NCBI RefSeq assembly: GCF_044772865.1
Contig: NZ_CP173029.1
Span: 434,001-498,000 of the forward strand
Length of the DNA: 64,000 nucleotides
DNA from: Algirhabdus cladophorae
GTDB lineage: Bacteria > Pseudomonadota > Alphaproteobacteria > Rhodobacterales > Rhodobacteraceae
Direction: 5' to 3'
In this document: positions 16,137-25,182 of the stretch, in pieces
How positions within the stretch are numbered: position 1 is the stretch's first letter
How the letters are laid out: the number at the start of each line of letters is the position of its first letter
Notes under the pieces: model-generated
What the model was told of the DNA's origin: nothing
Database searches by the model: none
Seen by the model: the letters and a program-made list of their open reading frames with translations, nothing else
Position numbers and translations under genes: made by a program

Positions 16137-19031
16137 ATGAGCGACCAGACACCCGACTACAAAGCCACGCTGAACCTGCCCAAAACCGACTTCCCCATGC
16201 GCGCAGGCCTGCCCAAACGTGAACCGGATTGGCTGGCCAAATGGGCCCGCATCGATGTTTATGGCCAGCTGCGCACCAAGGCAAAAAATGAGCCACGTCA
16301 AAGCTTTACCCTGCATGACGGCCCGCCCTACGCCAACGGCAACCTACATATCGGCCACGCGTTGAACAAGATTCTCAAGGATATGGTCGTGCGCAGCCAG
16401 CAGATGATGGGCAAAGACGCCCGCTACATCCCCGGATGGGATTGCCACGGCCTGCCAATCGAATGGAAGATCGAAGAAAAATACCGCCAAAAAGGCCAAG
16501 ACAAAGACGCCATCGATGTGGTCGAATTCCGCAACGAATGTCGCGAGTTTGCGCAAAAGTGGGTTCATATCCAGCGCGATGAATTCAAACGTCTGGGCAT
16601 CACTGGCAATTGGGACGAGCCCTATCTGACGATGAACTTCCACGCCGAACGCGTCATCGCCGAAGAATTCCAAAAATTCCTGATGACAGGCACTTTGTAC
16701 CAAGGGTCCAAGCCAGTGATGTGGTCGCCCGTGGAAAAGACTGCTCTGGCCGAGGCCGAGATCGAATACCACGATCACAAGTCCCACACGATCTGGGTGC
16801 CGTTCAAATTTCGCACAGCCCCCGACGCGATCAAGGACGCCCGTGTTGTGATCTGGACCACGACCCCTTGGACGATCCCGTCGAACAAGGCTGTGGCCTA
16901 TAACCCCAAAATCTCCTACGGGCTCTACCGTGTTGAGACGACCGAGGATGAAAGCTGGACCGCCGCCGGTGATCTTTACATCTTGGCCGACACGCTGGCT
17001 GAAGAAACGCTGACCAAAGCCCGCGCCACGTCCTTCACGCGCGTGGAAGATGTGACCGCAGATATGATGGCTGACGCAGTGTGCGAACACCCCTTGGCGC
17101 AGATGGATGATTTTTGGTCCTACGATGTGCCGATGATCGATGGGGATCATGTCACGGATGATGCAGGCACGGGTTTTGTCCACACCGCTCCGTCCCACGG
17201 CGCCGACGACTACGATTGCTTCGTCAAACGCAACTGGATTGACCGGATGACCTACAACGTGGGCGAGGCCTCGGAATTCCTCGATCACGTCCCGTTCTTT
17301 GCAGGGCTGCAAGTGTTTGATCGCAAAGGTAAAGAAGGCAAAGCCAACAGCGCCGTGATCGCCAAATTGGTCGAGGCAGGCGGCATCATAGCCCGTGGCC
17401 AAGTCAAGCACAGTTACCCCCATTCGTGGCGCTCCAAAGCGCCGGTGATCTTCCGCAACACACCACAATGGTTTGCAGCCATCGACAAGGCCGTAGGCGA
17501 CGGGCAGGACACTTATGGGACCACGATCCGCGAACGGGCGCTGCGCAGCATCGATGAGTTGGTCACTTGGACACCGCAGACGGGGCGCAACCGCCTCTAT
17601 TCCATGATCGAAGCGCGGCCTGACTGGGTGCTGTCACGTCAACGGGCATGGGGCGTTCCATTGACCTGTTTCACCAAAGTTGGCGCACAACATGACGATG
17701 CTGATTTCTTGCTACGCAATGAAGAGGTGAACGCCCGTATTCTGGAGGCTTTCGAGGCCGAAGGGGCCGATGCGTGGTACAAAGACGGGGCCAAAGAACG
17801 GTTCTTGGGCGGTATTGTGAACCCTGATGACTATGAGCAAGTTATGGATATCTTGGATGTGTGGTTCGACAGCGGATCAACCCACGCGTTCACTCTGCGC
17901 GACCGCGAAGATGGCAGCGACGATGGGTTGGCTGATTTGTATCTAGAAGGCACCGACCAACACCGCGGTTGGTTCCATTCGTCGATGTTGCAGGCCTGTG
18001 GAACCAAAGGGCACGCGCCCTATCGCGGGGTTCTGACCCATGGGTTTACGCTGGATGAAAAGGGCATGAAGATGTCCAAATCCATCGGCAACACCATCGC
18101 GCCGGATCAAGTGATCAAGCAATACGGTGCGGATATTCTGCGCCTTTGGGTGGCCCAATCGGACTACACGGCTGACCTGCGGATCGGACAGGAGATCCTC
18201 AAAGGTGTGGCTGATAGCTACCGCCGTTTGCGCAACACGATGCGCTTTATGTTGGGCTCCTTGGCTGATTTCACCGAAAGCGACCGGATGGATCCCGCCG
18301 ACATGCCCGAACTGGAACGCTGGGTGCTGCACCGTCTGGCCGAATTGGATGTAACTGTCCGAGAAGGCTACACAAAATACGATTTCCAAGGTGTCTTCCA
18401 AGCGGTCTTTAACTTCGCCACCATCGATCTATCCGCCTTCTATTTCGACATTCGCAAGGACGCTTTATATTGCGATGGCGATACCGAACGCCGCCGCGCG
18501 GCACGCACAGTTCTGGACATCCTTTACACCCGTCTGACCACGTGGTTGGCCCCTGTTTTGGTCTTCACGATGGAAGAGGTTTGGCTGGAACGAAACGCGG
18601 GCGAGGCAAGCTCGGTCCACCTCACTGACATCCCCGAAACGCCCTCTGCGTGGCTGGATGAAGACTTGGCCGCAAAATGGGCCAAAGTGCGCGATGTGCG
18701 CCGCGTCGTGACTGGCGCGTTGGAGGTCGAGCGCCGGGAAAAAACCATTGGCGCATCACTGGAAGCGGCACCAATGGTGCATGTGGATCAAGCGACCGCA
18801 GATGTTTTGGCAACTGTGCCATTCGACGATATCTGCATTACATCCGACATCAAAGTGTCCACGCAAGAGGCCCCTGCGGATGCGTTCACTCTTGATGGAT
18901 CAGACGCCGCGAAAGTGGTCTTTGCCAAAGCGGACGGCGAAAAATGCCAACGCTGTTGGAAGGTTCTGCCTGATGTGGGAACTCATAGCCACGACGGTGT
19001 TTGTGGTCGCTGTAACAGCGCCTTGGGTTAA
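16137..19031 (+). CDS. ileS: Isoleucyl-tRNA synthetase
   Basis: IleS charges tRNA-Ile and edits mischarged valine. The 964-residue class I enzyme has the HIGH motif at 71-74 (within PPYANGNLHIGHALN) and KMSKS at 645-649. The CP1 editing domain includes WTTTPWTIPSN and GTGFVHTAPSHGADDY. The C-terminus carries a zinc-binding CQRCW...CGRCN end. The ATG at 16137 starts the known N-terminus (MSDQTPDYK); an upstream frame adds 22 unlike residues. Single gene, essential and housekeeping. Confidence 0.98.
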   Translation: MSDQTPDYKATLNLPKTDFPMRAGLPKREPDWLAKWARIDVYGQLRTKAKNEPRQSFTLHDGPPYANGNLHIGHALNKILKDMVVRSQQMMGKDARYIPGWDCHGLPIEWKIEEKYRQKGQDKDAIDVVEFRNECREFAQKWVHIQRDEFKRLGITGNWDEPYLTMNFHAERVIAEEFQKFLMTGTLYQGSKPVMWSPVEKTALAEAEIEYHDHKSHTIWVPFKFRTAPDAIKDARVVIWTTTPWTIPSNKAVAYNPKISYGLYRVETTEDESWTAAGDLYILADTLAEETLTKARATSFTRVEDVTADMMADAVCEHPLAQMDDFWSYDVPMIDGDHVTDDAGTGFVHTAPSHGADDYDCFVKRNWIDRMTYNVGEASEFLDHVPFFAGLQVFDRKGKEGKANSAVIAKLVEAGGIIARGQVKHSYPHSWRSKAPVIFRNTPQWFAAIDKAVGDGQDTYGTTIRERALRSIDELVTWTPQTGRNRLYSMIEARPDWVLSRQRAWGVPLTCFTKVGAQHDDADFLLRNEEVNARILEAFEAEGADAWYKDGAKERFLGGIVNPDDYEQVMDILDVWFDSGSTHAFTLRDREDGSDDGLADLYLEGTDQHRGWFHSSMLQACGTKGHAPYRGVLTHGFTLDEKGMKMSKSIGNTIAPDQVIKQYGADILRLWVAQSDYTADLRIGQEILKGVADSYRRLRNTMRFMLGSLADFTESDRMDPADMPELERWVLHRLAELDVTVREGYTKYDFQGVFQAVFNFATIDLSAFYFDIRKDALYCDGDTERRRAARTVLDILYTRLTTWLAPVLVFTMEEVWLERNAGEASSVHLTDIPETPSAWLDEDLAAKWAKVRDVRRVVTGALEVERREKTIGASLEAAPMVHVDQATADVLATVPFDDICITSDIKVSTQEAPADAFTLDGSDAAKVVFAKADGEKCQRCWKVLPDVGTHSHDGVCGRCNSALG

Positions 19032-19040
19032 GCCATTGAT

Positions 19041-19068
19041 GCGAGGGGGCTTTGCCTTGCCTCCTCGC
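19041..19068 (+). terminator. Hairpin after ileS, terminator-like without a U tract
   Basis: GCGAGGGGGC (19041-19050) pairs with GCCTCCTCGC (19059-19068) over 10 bp with one G-U pair and an 8-nt loop. It starts 10 bp after the ileS stop. No T run follows, so it may be a Rho-assisted end or a 3' stabilising hairpin. Confidence 0.4.
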
Positions 19069-19110
19069 CTCACACCCCTATAGTCGCCCCGATGACTACG
19101 GGGGACAGCT

Positions 19111-20361
19111 ATGTTTTTGGGATGTATTGGGGACGATTTCACAGGCTCCAGCGATTTGGCAAACACATTGGCCAAAGGTGGGATGCGCGTGGTGCAATAT
19201 TCCGGCGTGCCCTCGACGGATGCTGATGCCAGCGTGGAAGCGGGGGTTGTGGCTCTCAAATCCCGTTCCATAGATCCGGCCGATGCTGTGGCGCAATCAT
19301 TGGCGGCCTTAGAGTGGTTGCAGGCCCAGGGGTGCACGCAGTTTTTCTTCAAATACTGCTCGACATTCGACAGCACCGCTGAGGGCAATATCGGCCCCGT
19401 GGCCGAAGCGCTGGCGCAGCGTTTGGGCTCAAAAAAGGTCATCGTATGCCCTGCGTTTCCCGGTACGGGGCGGTCGATTTATATGGGCCATTTGTTTGTG
19501 AATGATGTGCTGCTCAGCGAAAGTGGAATGCAAAATCATCCGCTGACACCCATGGTTGATGCAGATATCCGGCGCTGGCTGCGCCCGCAGACCAAGCTGG
19601 GGGTCGGTCACGTGGCAGCGCAAGAGGTTTTGCAGGGATCGGGCGCCATCAAAGCGGGCTTGGCCCGCGAGGACGCCGCAGGAAACAGCTTGATTGTTGT
19701 AGATGCTATGGCCGATCCGGATCTGCTGGAGATTGGCAAAGCCGTGGCAGATTTGCCTTTGATTACAGGAGGATCTGGGGTTGCCCTTGGCCTGCCGGCG
19801 AACTTTGCAGCCTCGGGCGCGATCAGTGGCGAGGGTGCCACATGGCGCGGGCAGGCAGGCAAATGTGTCGCGATGTCAGGCTCGTGTTCTGTGGCAACAC
19901 GGGGGCAAGTAGCCCTGCATGCAAAGACGAACCCCGTTTTTGAGATCGTCGCAGAGGAGGTCATCGAAGGCCGCTTGACCGCGCAAATGGTATGCGATTG
20001 GGCGATGGCGCAGGATGGCATTCCCTTGGCCTACAGTTCCGCCGATCCAGAGGTGGTCAAGGACGTGCAGGCCAAATTTGGATTGGAAAACGCAGCAGGT
20101 GCAATCGAGGGATTTTTTGCCGATCTGACTGGCGCCTTGGTGGCTGCGGGGGTTGAAAGATTACTCCCTGCAGGGGGGGAAACATCGGGCGCTGTGGTCG
20201 AGGCGCTTGGCCTTACGCAATTGGAAATAGGACCGGAGATTGATCCCGGCGTCCCCGCCCTGAGGGCGGGTTCAGATCTGGTCTTGGCTTTGAAATCGGG
20301 TAACTTTGGTGCACCGGATTACTTTGCAAAGGCTGCTGAAATCTTGGGGCAGAACCCATGA
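19111..20361 (+). CDS. otnK: 3-oxo-tetronate kinase OtnK (DUF1537 family)
   Basis: This 416-residue four-carbon acid sugar kinase has the N-terminal substrate-binding half beginning MFLGCIGDDFTGSSDLAN, where the conserved DDFTGS motif is characteristic. It also shows the CPAFPGTGRS block and the C-terminal nucleotide-binding GGSG and PAGGETSG segments. OtnK phosphorylates 3-oxo-tetronate (from L-threonate or D-erythronate) to the 4-phosphate. It is the first gene of an otnK-otnC-otnI operon and ends in an ATGA overlap with otnC. A GGGGGACAG ribosome site lies just upstream of the ATG. No dehydrogenase or regulator gene is adjacent. Confidence 0.92.
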   Translation: MFLGCIGDDFTGSSDLANTLAKGGMRVVQYSGVPSTDADASVEAGVVALKSRSIDPADAVAQSLAALEWLQAQGCTQFFFKYCSTFDSTAEGNIGPVAEALAQRLGSKKVIVCPAFPGTGRSIYMGHLFVNDVLLSESGMQNHPLTPMVDADIRRWLRPQTKLGVGHVAAQEVLQGSGAIKAGLAREDAAGNSLIVVDAMADPDLLEIGKAVADLPLITGGSGVALGLPANFAASGAISGEGATWRGQAGKCVAMSGSCSVATRGQVALHAKTNPVFEIVAEEVIEGRLTAQMVCDWAMAQDGIPLAYSSADPEVVKDVQAKFGLENAAGAIEGFFADLTGALVAAGVERLLPAGGETSGAVVEALGLTQLEIGPEIDPGVPALRAGSDLVLALKSGNFGAPDYFAKAAEILGQNP

Positions 20362-21005
20362 CGGAGACGGCGCTGAGAGAACAGATTTGCCTGCTGGCAA
20401 AATCGATGTTCGACCGCGGCCTCACCGGTGGCAGCACTGGAAATATCAGCGCCCGAACCGAGGATGGTGGTTTATTGGTCTCACCCACTGGGACCAGTTT
20501 CGGGCGGCTTGATCCAGCGCGTTTGTCGCGTTTTGATGCCAAAGGTAGGCTGATAGGCGGGGACAAACCGACGAAAGAAATGCCTCTACATGCGGCGTTT
20601 TATGACACACGCAGCACGGCTGGCGCCGTGGTGCATTTGCACAGCTGTCATTCTGTCGCGTGGTCGATGATGCCCGACGCGGATGAGGATAACTTTTTGC
20701 CGCCGATGACGCCCTATGCGATCATGAAGCTGGGCAAAGTTAAATTGCTGCCGTTCTTTTTGCCCGGTGATCCGGCCATGGGCGAGGCGGTGCGCGGTCT
20801 GGCTGGCAAACGCAGCGCTGTGATGTTGGCCAATCATGGCCCGGTGGTGGCAGGCAAAGACGTTGAGGCCGCCTGCAACGCCATCGAGGAATTGGAAGAC
20901 ACAGCGCGGCTTGCTATGATGATGCGTGGCGTTGATGCACGAATGCTCACGGCCGAGCACATCAACGGGCTTGTGTCTAAATTTGATGTAGAATGGGATA
21001 ATTGA
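20358..21005 (+). CDS. otnC: 3-oxo-tetronate 4-phosphate decarboxylase OtnC (class II aldolase family)
   Basis: This 215-residue class II aldolase/adducin family protein carries GGSTGNISARTEDG, the phosphate-binding loop. The metal-binding HLHSCHS motif and a later histidine in LANHGPVV are also present, together with the catalytic acidic residue in TKEMPLHAAFY. OtnC decarboxylates 3-oxo-tetronate 4-phosphate to dihydroxyacetone phosphate. It overlaps otnK by 4 bp and otnI by 1 bp (TGATG), so the three are translationally coupled. Its position between OtnK and OtnI makes this assignment firmer than sequence alone, since fuculose-phosphate aldolases look similar. Confidence 0.9.
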   Translation: MTETALREQICLLAKSMFDRGLTGGSTGNISARTEDGGLLVSPTGTSFGRLDPARLSRFDAKGRLIGGDKPTKEMPLHAAFYDTRSTAGAVVHLHSCHSVAWSMMPDADEDNFLPPMTPYAIMKLGKVKLLPFFLPGDPAMGEAVRGLAGKRSAVMLANHGPVVAGKDVEAACNAIEELEDTARLAMMMRGVDARMLTAEHINGLVSKFDVEWDN

Positions 21006-21766
21006 TGCGATTTTCTGCCAATTTAGGATTTTTGTGGACAGATCGCACCTTACCAGAAGCGGTCCACGCTGCGCATGCTGCAGGCTTTGATGCGGTTGAA
21101 TGTCATTGGCCCTATGCCACGCCAGCGCGTTTGGTCAAGGCCGCTTTGACTGAAACTGGTTTACCGATGCTCGGTTTGAATACGGATCGCGGCGATGTGG
21201 CGGGCGGCGAAAACGGGTTGTCTGCGTTGGTTGGGCGCGAAGCTGAGGCGCGCGCGGCAATAGACCAAGCGGTTGAATATGCCGTGGCTTTAGGAACCCG
21301 AAACATCCATGTTATGGCGGGGTTTGCCTCGGGTCAGTCGGCCCATGATACGTTTGTAGAAAACCTGCGCTACGCGACAACCGAGGCAGAGCTACACGGC
21401 ATCACCATTTTGATCGAGCCGCTTAATCACTACGATGCACCGGGGTATTTCCTGCAAACGACCACGCAGGCCCGCGCGATCATCCACGAAGTGGGCGTGG
21501 GCAATCTCAAGCTGATGTTTGATTGTTATCATGTGCAATTGATGGAAGGCGATCTGAGCCACCGATTAACAGATCTACAGCCGCTCATTGGACATATTCA
21601 ATTCGCCAGTGTACCTGACCGCGCTGCCCCGGATCACGGGGAAGTGGCGTATGGGCATATTTTCCAGCACATCCATGACATGGGTTATGACGCACCGCTT
21701 GGGGCGGAATACAAACCTGTTGGTGATACTAACGACAGCCTCGGTTGGATGAACACTCTAGGCTGA
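21005..21766 (+). CDS. otnI: 2-oxo-tetronate isomerase OtnI (hydroxypyruvate isomerase family)
   Basis: This 253-residue TIM-barrel isomerase begins MRFSANLGFLWTDRTLPEAV. It shows the Hyi-type metal and catalytic segments ILIEPLNHYDAPGYFL, LMFDCYHVQLMEGDL and GAEYKPVGDT. OtnI converts 2-oxo-tetronate to 3-oxo-tetronate, feeding OtnK. Hydroxypyruvate isomerase (Hyi) is the close alternative, but the operon favours OtnI. The ATG at 21005 shares a base with the otnC stop. The 3' end overlaps the convergent PhyH gene by 9 bp. Confidence 0.88.
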   Translation: MRFSANLGFLWTDRTLPEAVHAAHAAGFDAVECHWPYATPARLVKAALTETGLPMLGLNTDRGDVAGGENGLSALVGREAEARAAIDQAVEYAVALGTRNIHVMAGFASGQSAHDTFVENLRYATTEAELHGITILIEPLNHYDAPGYFLQTTTQARAIIHEVGVGNLKLMFDCYHVQLMEGDLSHRLTDLQPLIGHIQFASVPDRAAPDHGEVAYGHIFQHIHDMGYDAPLGAEYKPVGDTNDSLGWMNTLG

Positions 21767-22564
21767 GCTGCGATCAAAAAGCACTGGAAACCAGTCATGG
21801 CGCAGCTTTTGCCCTTCGGTCATGTTGTGATCGGGAAAGGGTGGCGATGTAGGGCCGGGGCGCCGGGTATAGCGTGCGTCATCCCCCACCAAACGTAGCG
21901 AAAACGCCCGTCTGCGTTGGGTCGTTTCATTGCCACGTGCACCATGCAAGATGTTGTAATTAAACGCGACTGCATCGCCTGGCCGCATGGGCCATTCACG
22001 AATATCCATGCCTTCGGCATCGGGATCCGGCACAGGCATATAGCTGTCTTGATCTGGGTAAAAATCTGTCTCTGATAACCAGCGGGTCGGCAAAACCGGC
22101 TTGGGCCAGTTGTGGGAACCAGCCACACAACGCAGGGAAGCCTCCGTGACTGGATCGACAGGCACCCAAAAGCTGACGGTTTGCTGGCCTTTAACGAAAT
22201 AATAAGGTCCGTCGGAATGCCACGGGGTGGGTTTACTGGTGCCCGGCTCTTTGACCAACACATGGTCGTGGAACAGTTGCGTGGTCTGGGATCTCATCAG
22301 ATCGGCGGCAACTTCTGCGGCAGGGCTAGTGCGAATAACCGTCTCAAATTCCGAAATGCGGTTCCAGTTGCAATAATCGTCAAAGAACCTGCCAGTCTCG
22401 TGTTTATGCAGGTTTTCAGCGGCATAAGGACCGGGATTGCTGATGTTTGCTTCAATGCCCGCCCGCAAAGCCGCCACATGATCCGCAAACAAACCTTTGA
22501 TCAAGACAACGCCGTCTGTTTGGAAGGCTTTGATTTGCTCTGTGGTCACAAGCGGATGCAGCAT
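21758..22564 (-). CDS. Phytanoyl-CoA dioxygenase (PhyH) family oxygenase
   Basis: This 268-residue Fe(II)/2-oxoglutarate oxygenase has the HxD ligand pair in PWHSDGPYYFVKG and the distal histidine in NYNILHGARGNE. The 2-oxoglutarate-binding arginine follows in RRRAFSLRLVGDD. It probably hydroxylates a small organic substrate. It is the last gene of the long minus-strand catabolic run that begins with the FAH gene at 30186, 24 bp after the sulfatase stop, which suggests it acts in the same pathway. The substrate is not readable from the sequence. Confidence 0.85.
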   Translation of the reverse strand: MLHPLVTTEQIKAFQTDGVVLIKGLFADHVAALRAGIEANISNPGPYAAENLHKHETGRFFDDYCNWNRISEFETVIRTSPAAEVAADLMRSQTTQLFHDHVLVKEPGTSKPTPWHSDGPYYFVKGQQTVSFWVPVDPVTEASLRCVAGSHNWPKPVLPTRWLSETDFYPDQDSYMPVPDPDAEGMDIREWPMRPGDAVAFNYNILHGARGNETTQRRRAFSLRLVGDDARYTRRPGPTSPPFPDHNMTEGQKLRHDWFPVLFDRSSA

Positions 22565-22588
22565 GGACTTGGCCTTTCAAAGAGTGTC

Positions 22589-24253
22589 TTAGCTGTCGGA
22601 GGGGGTTGTTTCGTCGTCGATATAGCTGCCCGTGGCCTGTCCGCGATACTTTTGCGTCCATTCCAATGGCACTTCAGAGCCATCATACATAAACGGCAAC
22701 ACCCCGCGTTTTAGGGATTTGCCGCGGGTTGTTTCGATATCGCTGTTTGATTTGGTGATGCGTTGTGAACATCGCAGGGCCCATTCGTGCAAATAGTCGT
22801 AGAGACGCTGAATTTCCGCCGCGTGGTCATCGCCTTTGGCGAGGTCATGAAATTCCTCAGGATCTGTGTGCAGATCAAATAGCATGGGGCGAAAGCCGCC
22901 TTCGGCATGCATCAGCTTATAGCGACCGTCAAAAACCATAAACAGACGACAATCCTTGGGATGCAGGCCCAGTTTGGTAGCCTGCGGGTTGGACGAGTAA
23001 TCAAATTCCGAGATCGCATAGGATCGCCAGTCGGGTGTTTGACCGTGTAGCCACGGGATCAAAGATCGCCCTTCTAGGATATGATCGGGAACCTCACCAC
23101 CAGCGGCTTCGACAAATGTCGGGGCCAGATCGATGGATTCCACCAAAGCATCACAGGTTGTACCCCGGGCGACATCGGCTTGGGGACGGGGATCATAAAT
23201 GATCATCGGAACTTTAACAGATTGGGCGTGGAACAGATCCTTTTCACCCAACCAATGATCCCCCAAATAATCGCCGTGATCCGAGGTCAGAACGATCATG
23301 GTGTTTTGCATTTGATCGGTCTGTTCCAAGTGATCCAGCAAAACGCCCAACTGATCATCGCACTGTTTGATCAGCCCCATATAGGCGGGAATAACTTTTT
23401 GCCGCACTTCGTCGCGTTGAAAGGCGTGGGCAATTTTGTTGCCCATGTAGGCCTCGTAAACCGGGTGGGGGTTTGCCTGCTCTGCCTCGTGACGCGTTGC
23501 GGCAGGAACGTGATTGGTGCTGTACATATTGTGATAGGGCGCAGGCACAATATAGGGCCAATGCGGTTTGATAAAGCTGACATGGGCGCACCACGGATTG
23601 GTCGCTTGGTCGATGAATTCGATGGTTTTACGGGTCAGCCAAGGCGTTTCGCTGTCGCGTTCTTTGATGTTGGCAGGTTTATCGGCATTGGCAAACATCC
23701 AGCCCGAGGCGATATCCATGTCCTCTTCGACCCCAGCATTTGCGAAGGTAGCCCATGGGTTTTCGGCCTCATAGCCTTGGGATTTTAGGTATTCGTTATA
23801 GGGCGAGCGTTTTTCGTCGTAGAATCCGTCGGGCCCTTGCGCCCATAGGCCATCATCGCGGATCCAGGCGTCAAAACCACATTCGGCCTGCCGCGCGCCA
23901 ATGGTGTTATCGGGCGTCAGCCCCAAGCGTTCCATGCCAGCCACATCGGCCTTCATGTGGGTTTTTCCGATCAGCCAACACTCCATTCCGCAATTGCGCA
24001 GATGATCGCCCATTGTGTGTTCGCCAACGCGCAGCGGGAAGTTGTTCCACGCAGCCCCGTGCGACGAAACATAGCGCCCTGTATAAAAGCTCATCCGGCT
24101 GGCACCACAGATCGGCGCTTGCACATAGGCCTCGGTAAAGCGGACCCCCATTTCAGCCACACGGTCAAAATTGGGCGTGTGCAAATGGGGATGCCCTGCA
24201 CAGCTGAGATAATCAAAGCGCAGCTGATCATACATGATGAAAAGGATGTTCAT
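22589..24253 (-). CDS. Sulfatase family hydrolase (alkaline phosphatase superfamily)
   Basis: This 554-residue protein has the formylglycine-type active-site block CGASRMSFYTGR (Cys49). Metal-binding segments include MYDQ near the N-terminus and LTSDHGDYLGDHW. Sulfatases and phosphonate monoester hydrolases share this fold; the usual CxPxR is CxASR here, a variant. No signal peptide is seen, so it is probably cytosolic and would act on an imported sulfate ester or phosphodiester. It lies between the ring-cleaving dioxygenase and the PhyH oxygenase genes, so it may remove sulfate from an aromatic substrate taken up by the TRAP transporter. Confidence 0.86.
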   Translation of the reverse strand: MNILFIMYDQLRFDYLSCAGHPHLHTPNFDRVAEMGVRFTEAYVQAPICGASRMSFYTGRYVSSHGAAWNNFPLRVGEHTMGDHLRNCGMECWLIGKTHMKADVAGMERLGLTPDNTIGARQAECGFDAWIRDDGLWAQGPDGFYDEKRSPYNEYLKSQGYEAENPWATFANAGVEEDMDIASGWMFANADKPANIKERDSETPWLTRKTIEFIDQATNPWCAHVSFIKPHWPYIVPAPYHNMYSTNHVPAATRHEAEQANPHPVYEAYMGNKIAHAFQRDEVRQKVIPAYMGLIKQCDDQLGVLLDHLEQTDQMQNTMIVLTSDHGDYLGDHWLGEKDLFHAQSVKVPMIIYDPRPQADVARGTTCDALVESIDLAPTFVEAAGGEVPDHILEGRSLIPWLHGQTPDWRSYAISEFDYSSNPQATKLGLHPKDCRLFMVFDGRYKLMHAEGGFRPMLFDLHTDPEEFHDLAKGDDHAAEIQRLYDYLHEWALRCSQRITKSNSDIETTRGKSLKRGVLPFMYDGSEVPLEWTQKYRGQATGSYIDDETTPSDS

Positions 24254-24299
24254 CCTGCGGGTCCCCCTTGGTTTTTGGCAGCGGTTGGTGCGGCTGGCC

Positions 24300-25169
24300 T
24301 TAGTCCTGCGGTGCCAACACTAGGTCAAAGCGAACTGATTCAAAAGGCTCATCAACCTTGCCAGACAGAACCATTCCATCTGGAAAATCAGAGGCCGGAC
24401 GTGGGGCGTAGGACATCACCAAATCGTCGCGCACGCCAAACACAGTGTCTTGGTCCAGATAGGGGTCGTCGTCGGGAAATACTTCGGTGACCAAGGATTT
24501 GTGACCCTCAGCCGAACAAATGTAATGCAGGTGCGATGGGCGCCATGGGTGACGGCCTGCTGCATCCAACAATTCGCCCACAGGGCCATCCGTGGGCACT
24601 GTGTAGCTGACCGGTTTGACTGTGGTGAATGCAAAGTCGCCATTGTCATCCGTGGTCATCAAGGCATGGAACGAATGGATGTCCTGATCCGGGTCTTGGC
24701 TGGAATAGAGCCCGTTTGGCGCAGTCTGCCAAATGTCCAATTGTGCACCTGCCAGCGGCGTGCCATCGGTGCTGCGCACCTGTCCTTCGACCAGCAAAAC
24801 AATGCCTTCAAAGTCGTGCTTCATATCGCCACCAATGGCCAAAGGGGGCGGGTTGGACACATGGAACGGCCCCAACACCGATGAACTGGTCGCCTCGGGC
24901 ACGCTGTGCATCATATCGACCAAAGACGACAGGCCCAGCACGTCCGAAAACAGAACAAATTCGTTGCGTTCGGGCGATGTGATGCGGCCTGCGTGCTCCA
25001 GCATGGACAGGCCTTTGCGCCATTCATCATGGGTCAGGTTCACTTCGCGGGCAAAGTCGTGGATGTGACGGGCCATTGCGACCAGCACTTCGCGGGTGCG
25101 CGGATCGGTATCCTTGCCAAAATAGTCGGCAAAAACGTCTGTGATGTTTTCAGTGGTGACGTTGCGCAT
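24300..25169 (-). CDS. Intradiol ring-cleavage dioxygenase (hydroxyquinol/catechol 1,2-dioxygenase type)
   Basis: This 289-residue non-haem Fe(III) enzyme opens catechol-like rings between the two hydroxyls. An N-terminal helical dimerisation domain (DPRTREVLVAMARHIHDF) precedes the catalytic domain. The four iron ligands are visible: Tyr155 (NGLYSSQ), Tyr189 (VSYTVPTDG), His213 and His215 (RPSHLHYI). The N-terminal pattern and VLGPFHV are closest to hydroxyquinol 1,2-dioxygenases, whose product is maleylacetate, but catechol cannot be excluded. It lies 13 bp upstream-side of the TRAP permease stop in the same operon. Confidence 0.9.
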   Translation of the reverse strand: MRNVTTENITDVFADYFGKDTDPRTREVLVAMARHIHDFAREVNLTHDEWRKGLSMLEHAGRITSPERNEFVLFSDVLGLSSLVDMMHSVPEATSSSVLGPFHVSNPPPLAIGGDMKHDFEGIVLLVEGQVRSTDGTPLAGAQLDIWQTAPNGLYSSQDPDQDIHSFHALMTTDDNGDFAFTTVKPVSYTVPTDGPVGELLDAAGRHPWRPSHLHYICSAEGHKSLVTEVFPDDDPYLDQDTVFGVRDDLVMSYAPRPASDFPDGMVLSGKVDEPFESVRFDLVLAPQD

Positions 25170-25182
25170 GGCTAGCGATCTC

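Noticed and set aside
16344..17468. 374-codon minus-strand frame
   Set aside because: Lies wholly antisense to ileS, whose coding is certain; composition is that of a shadow frame.
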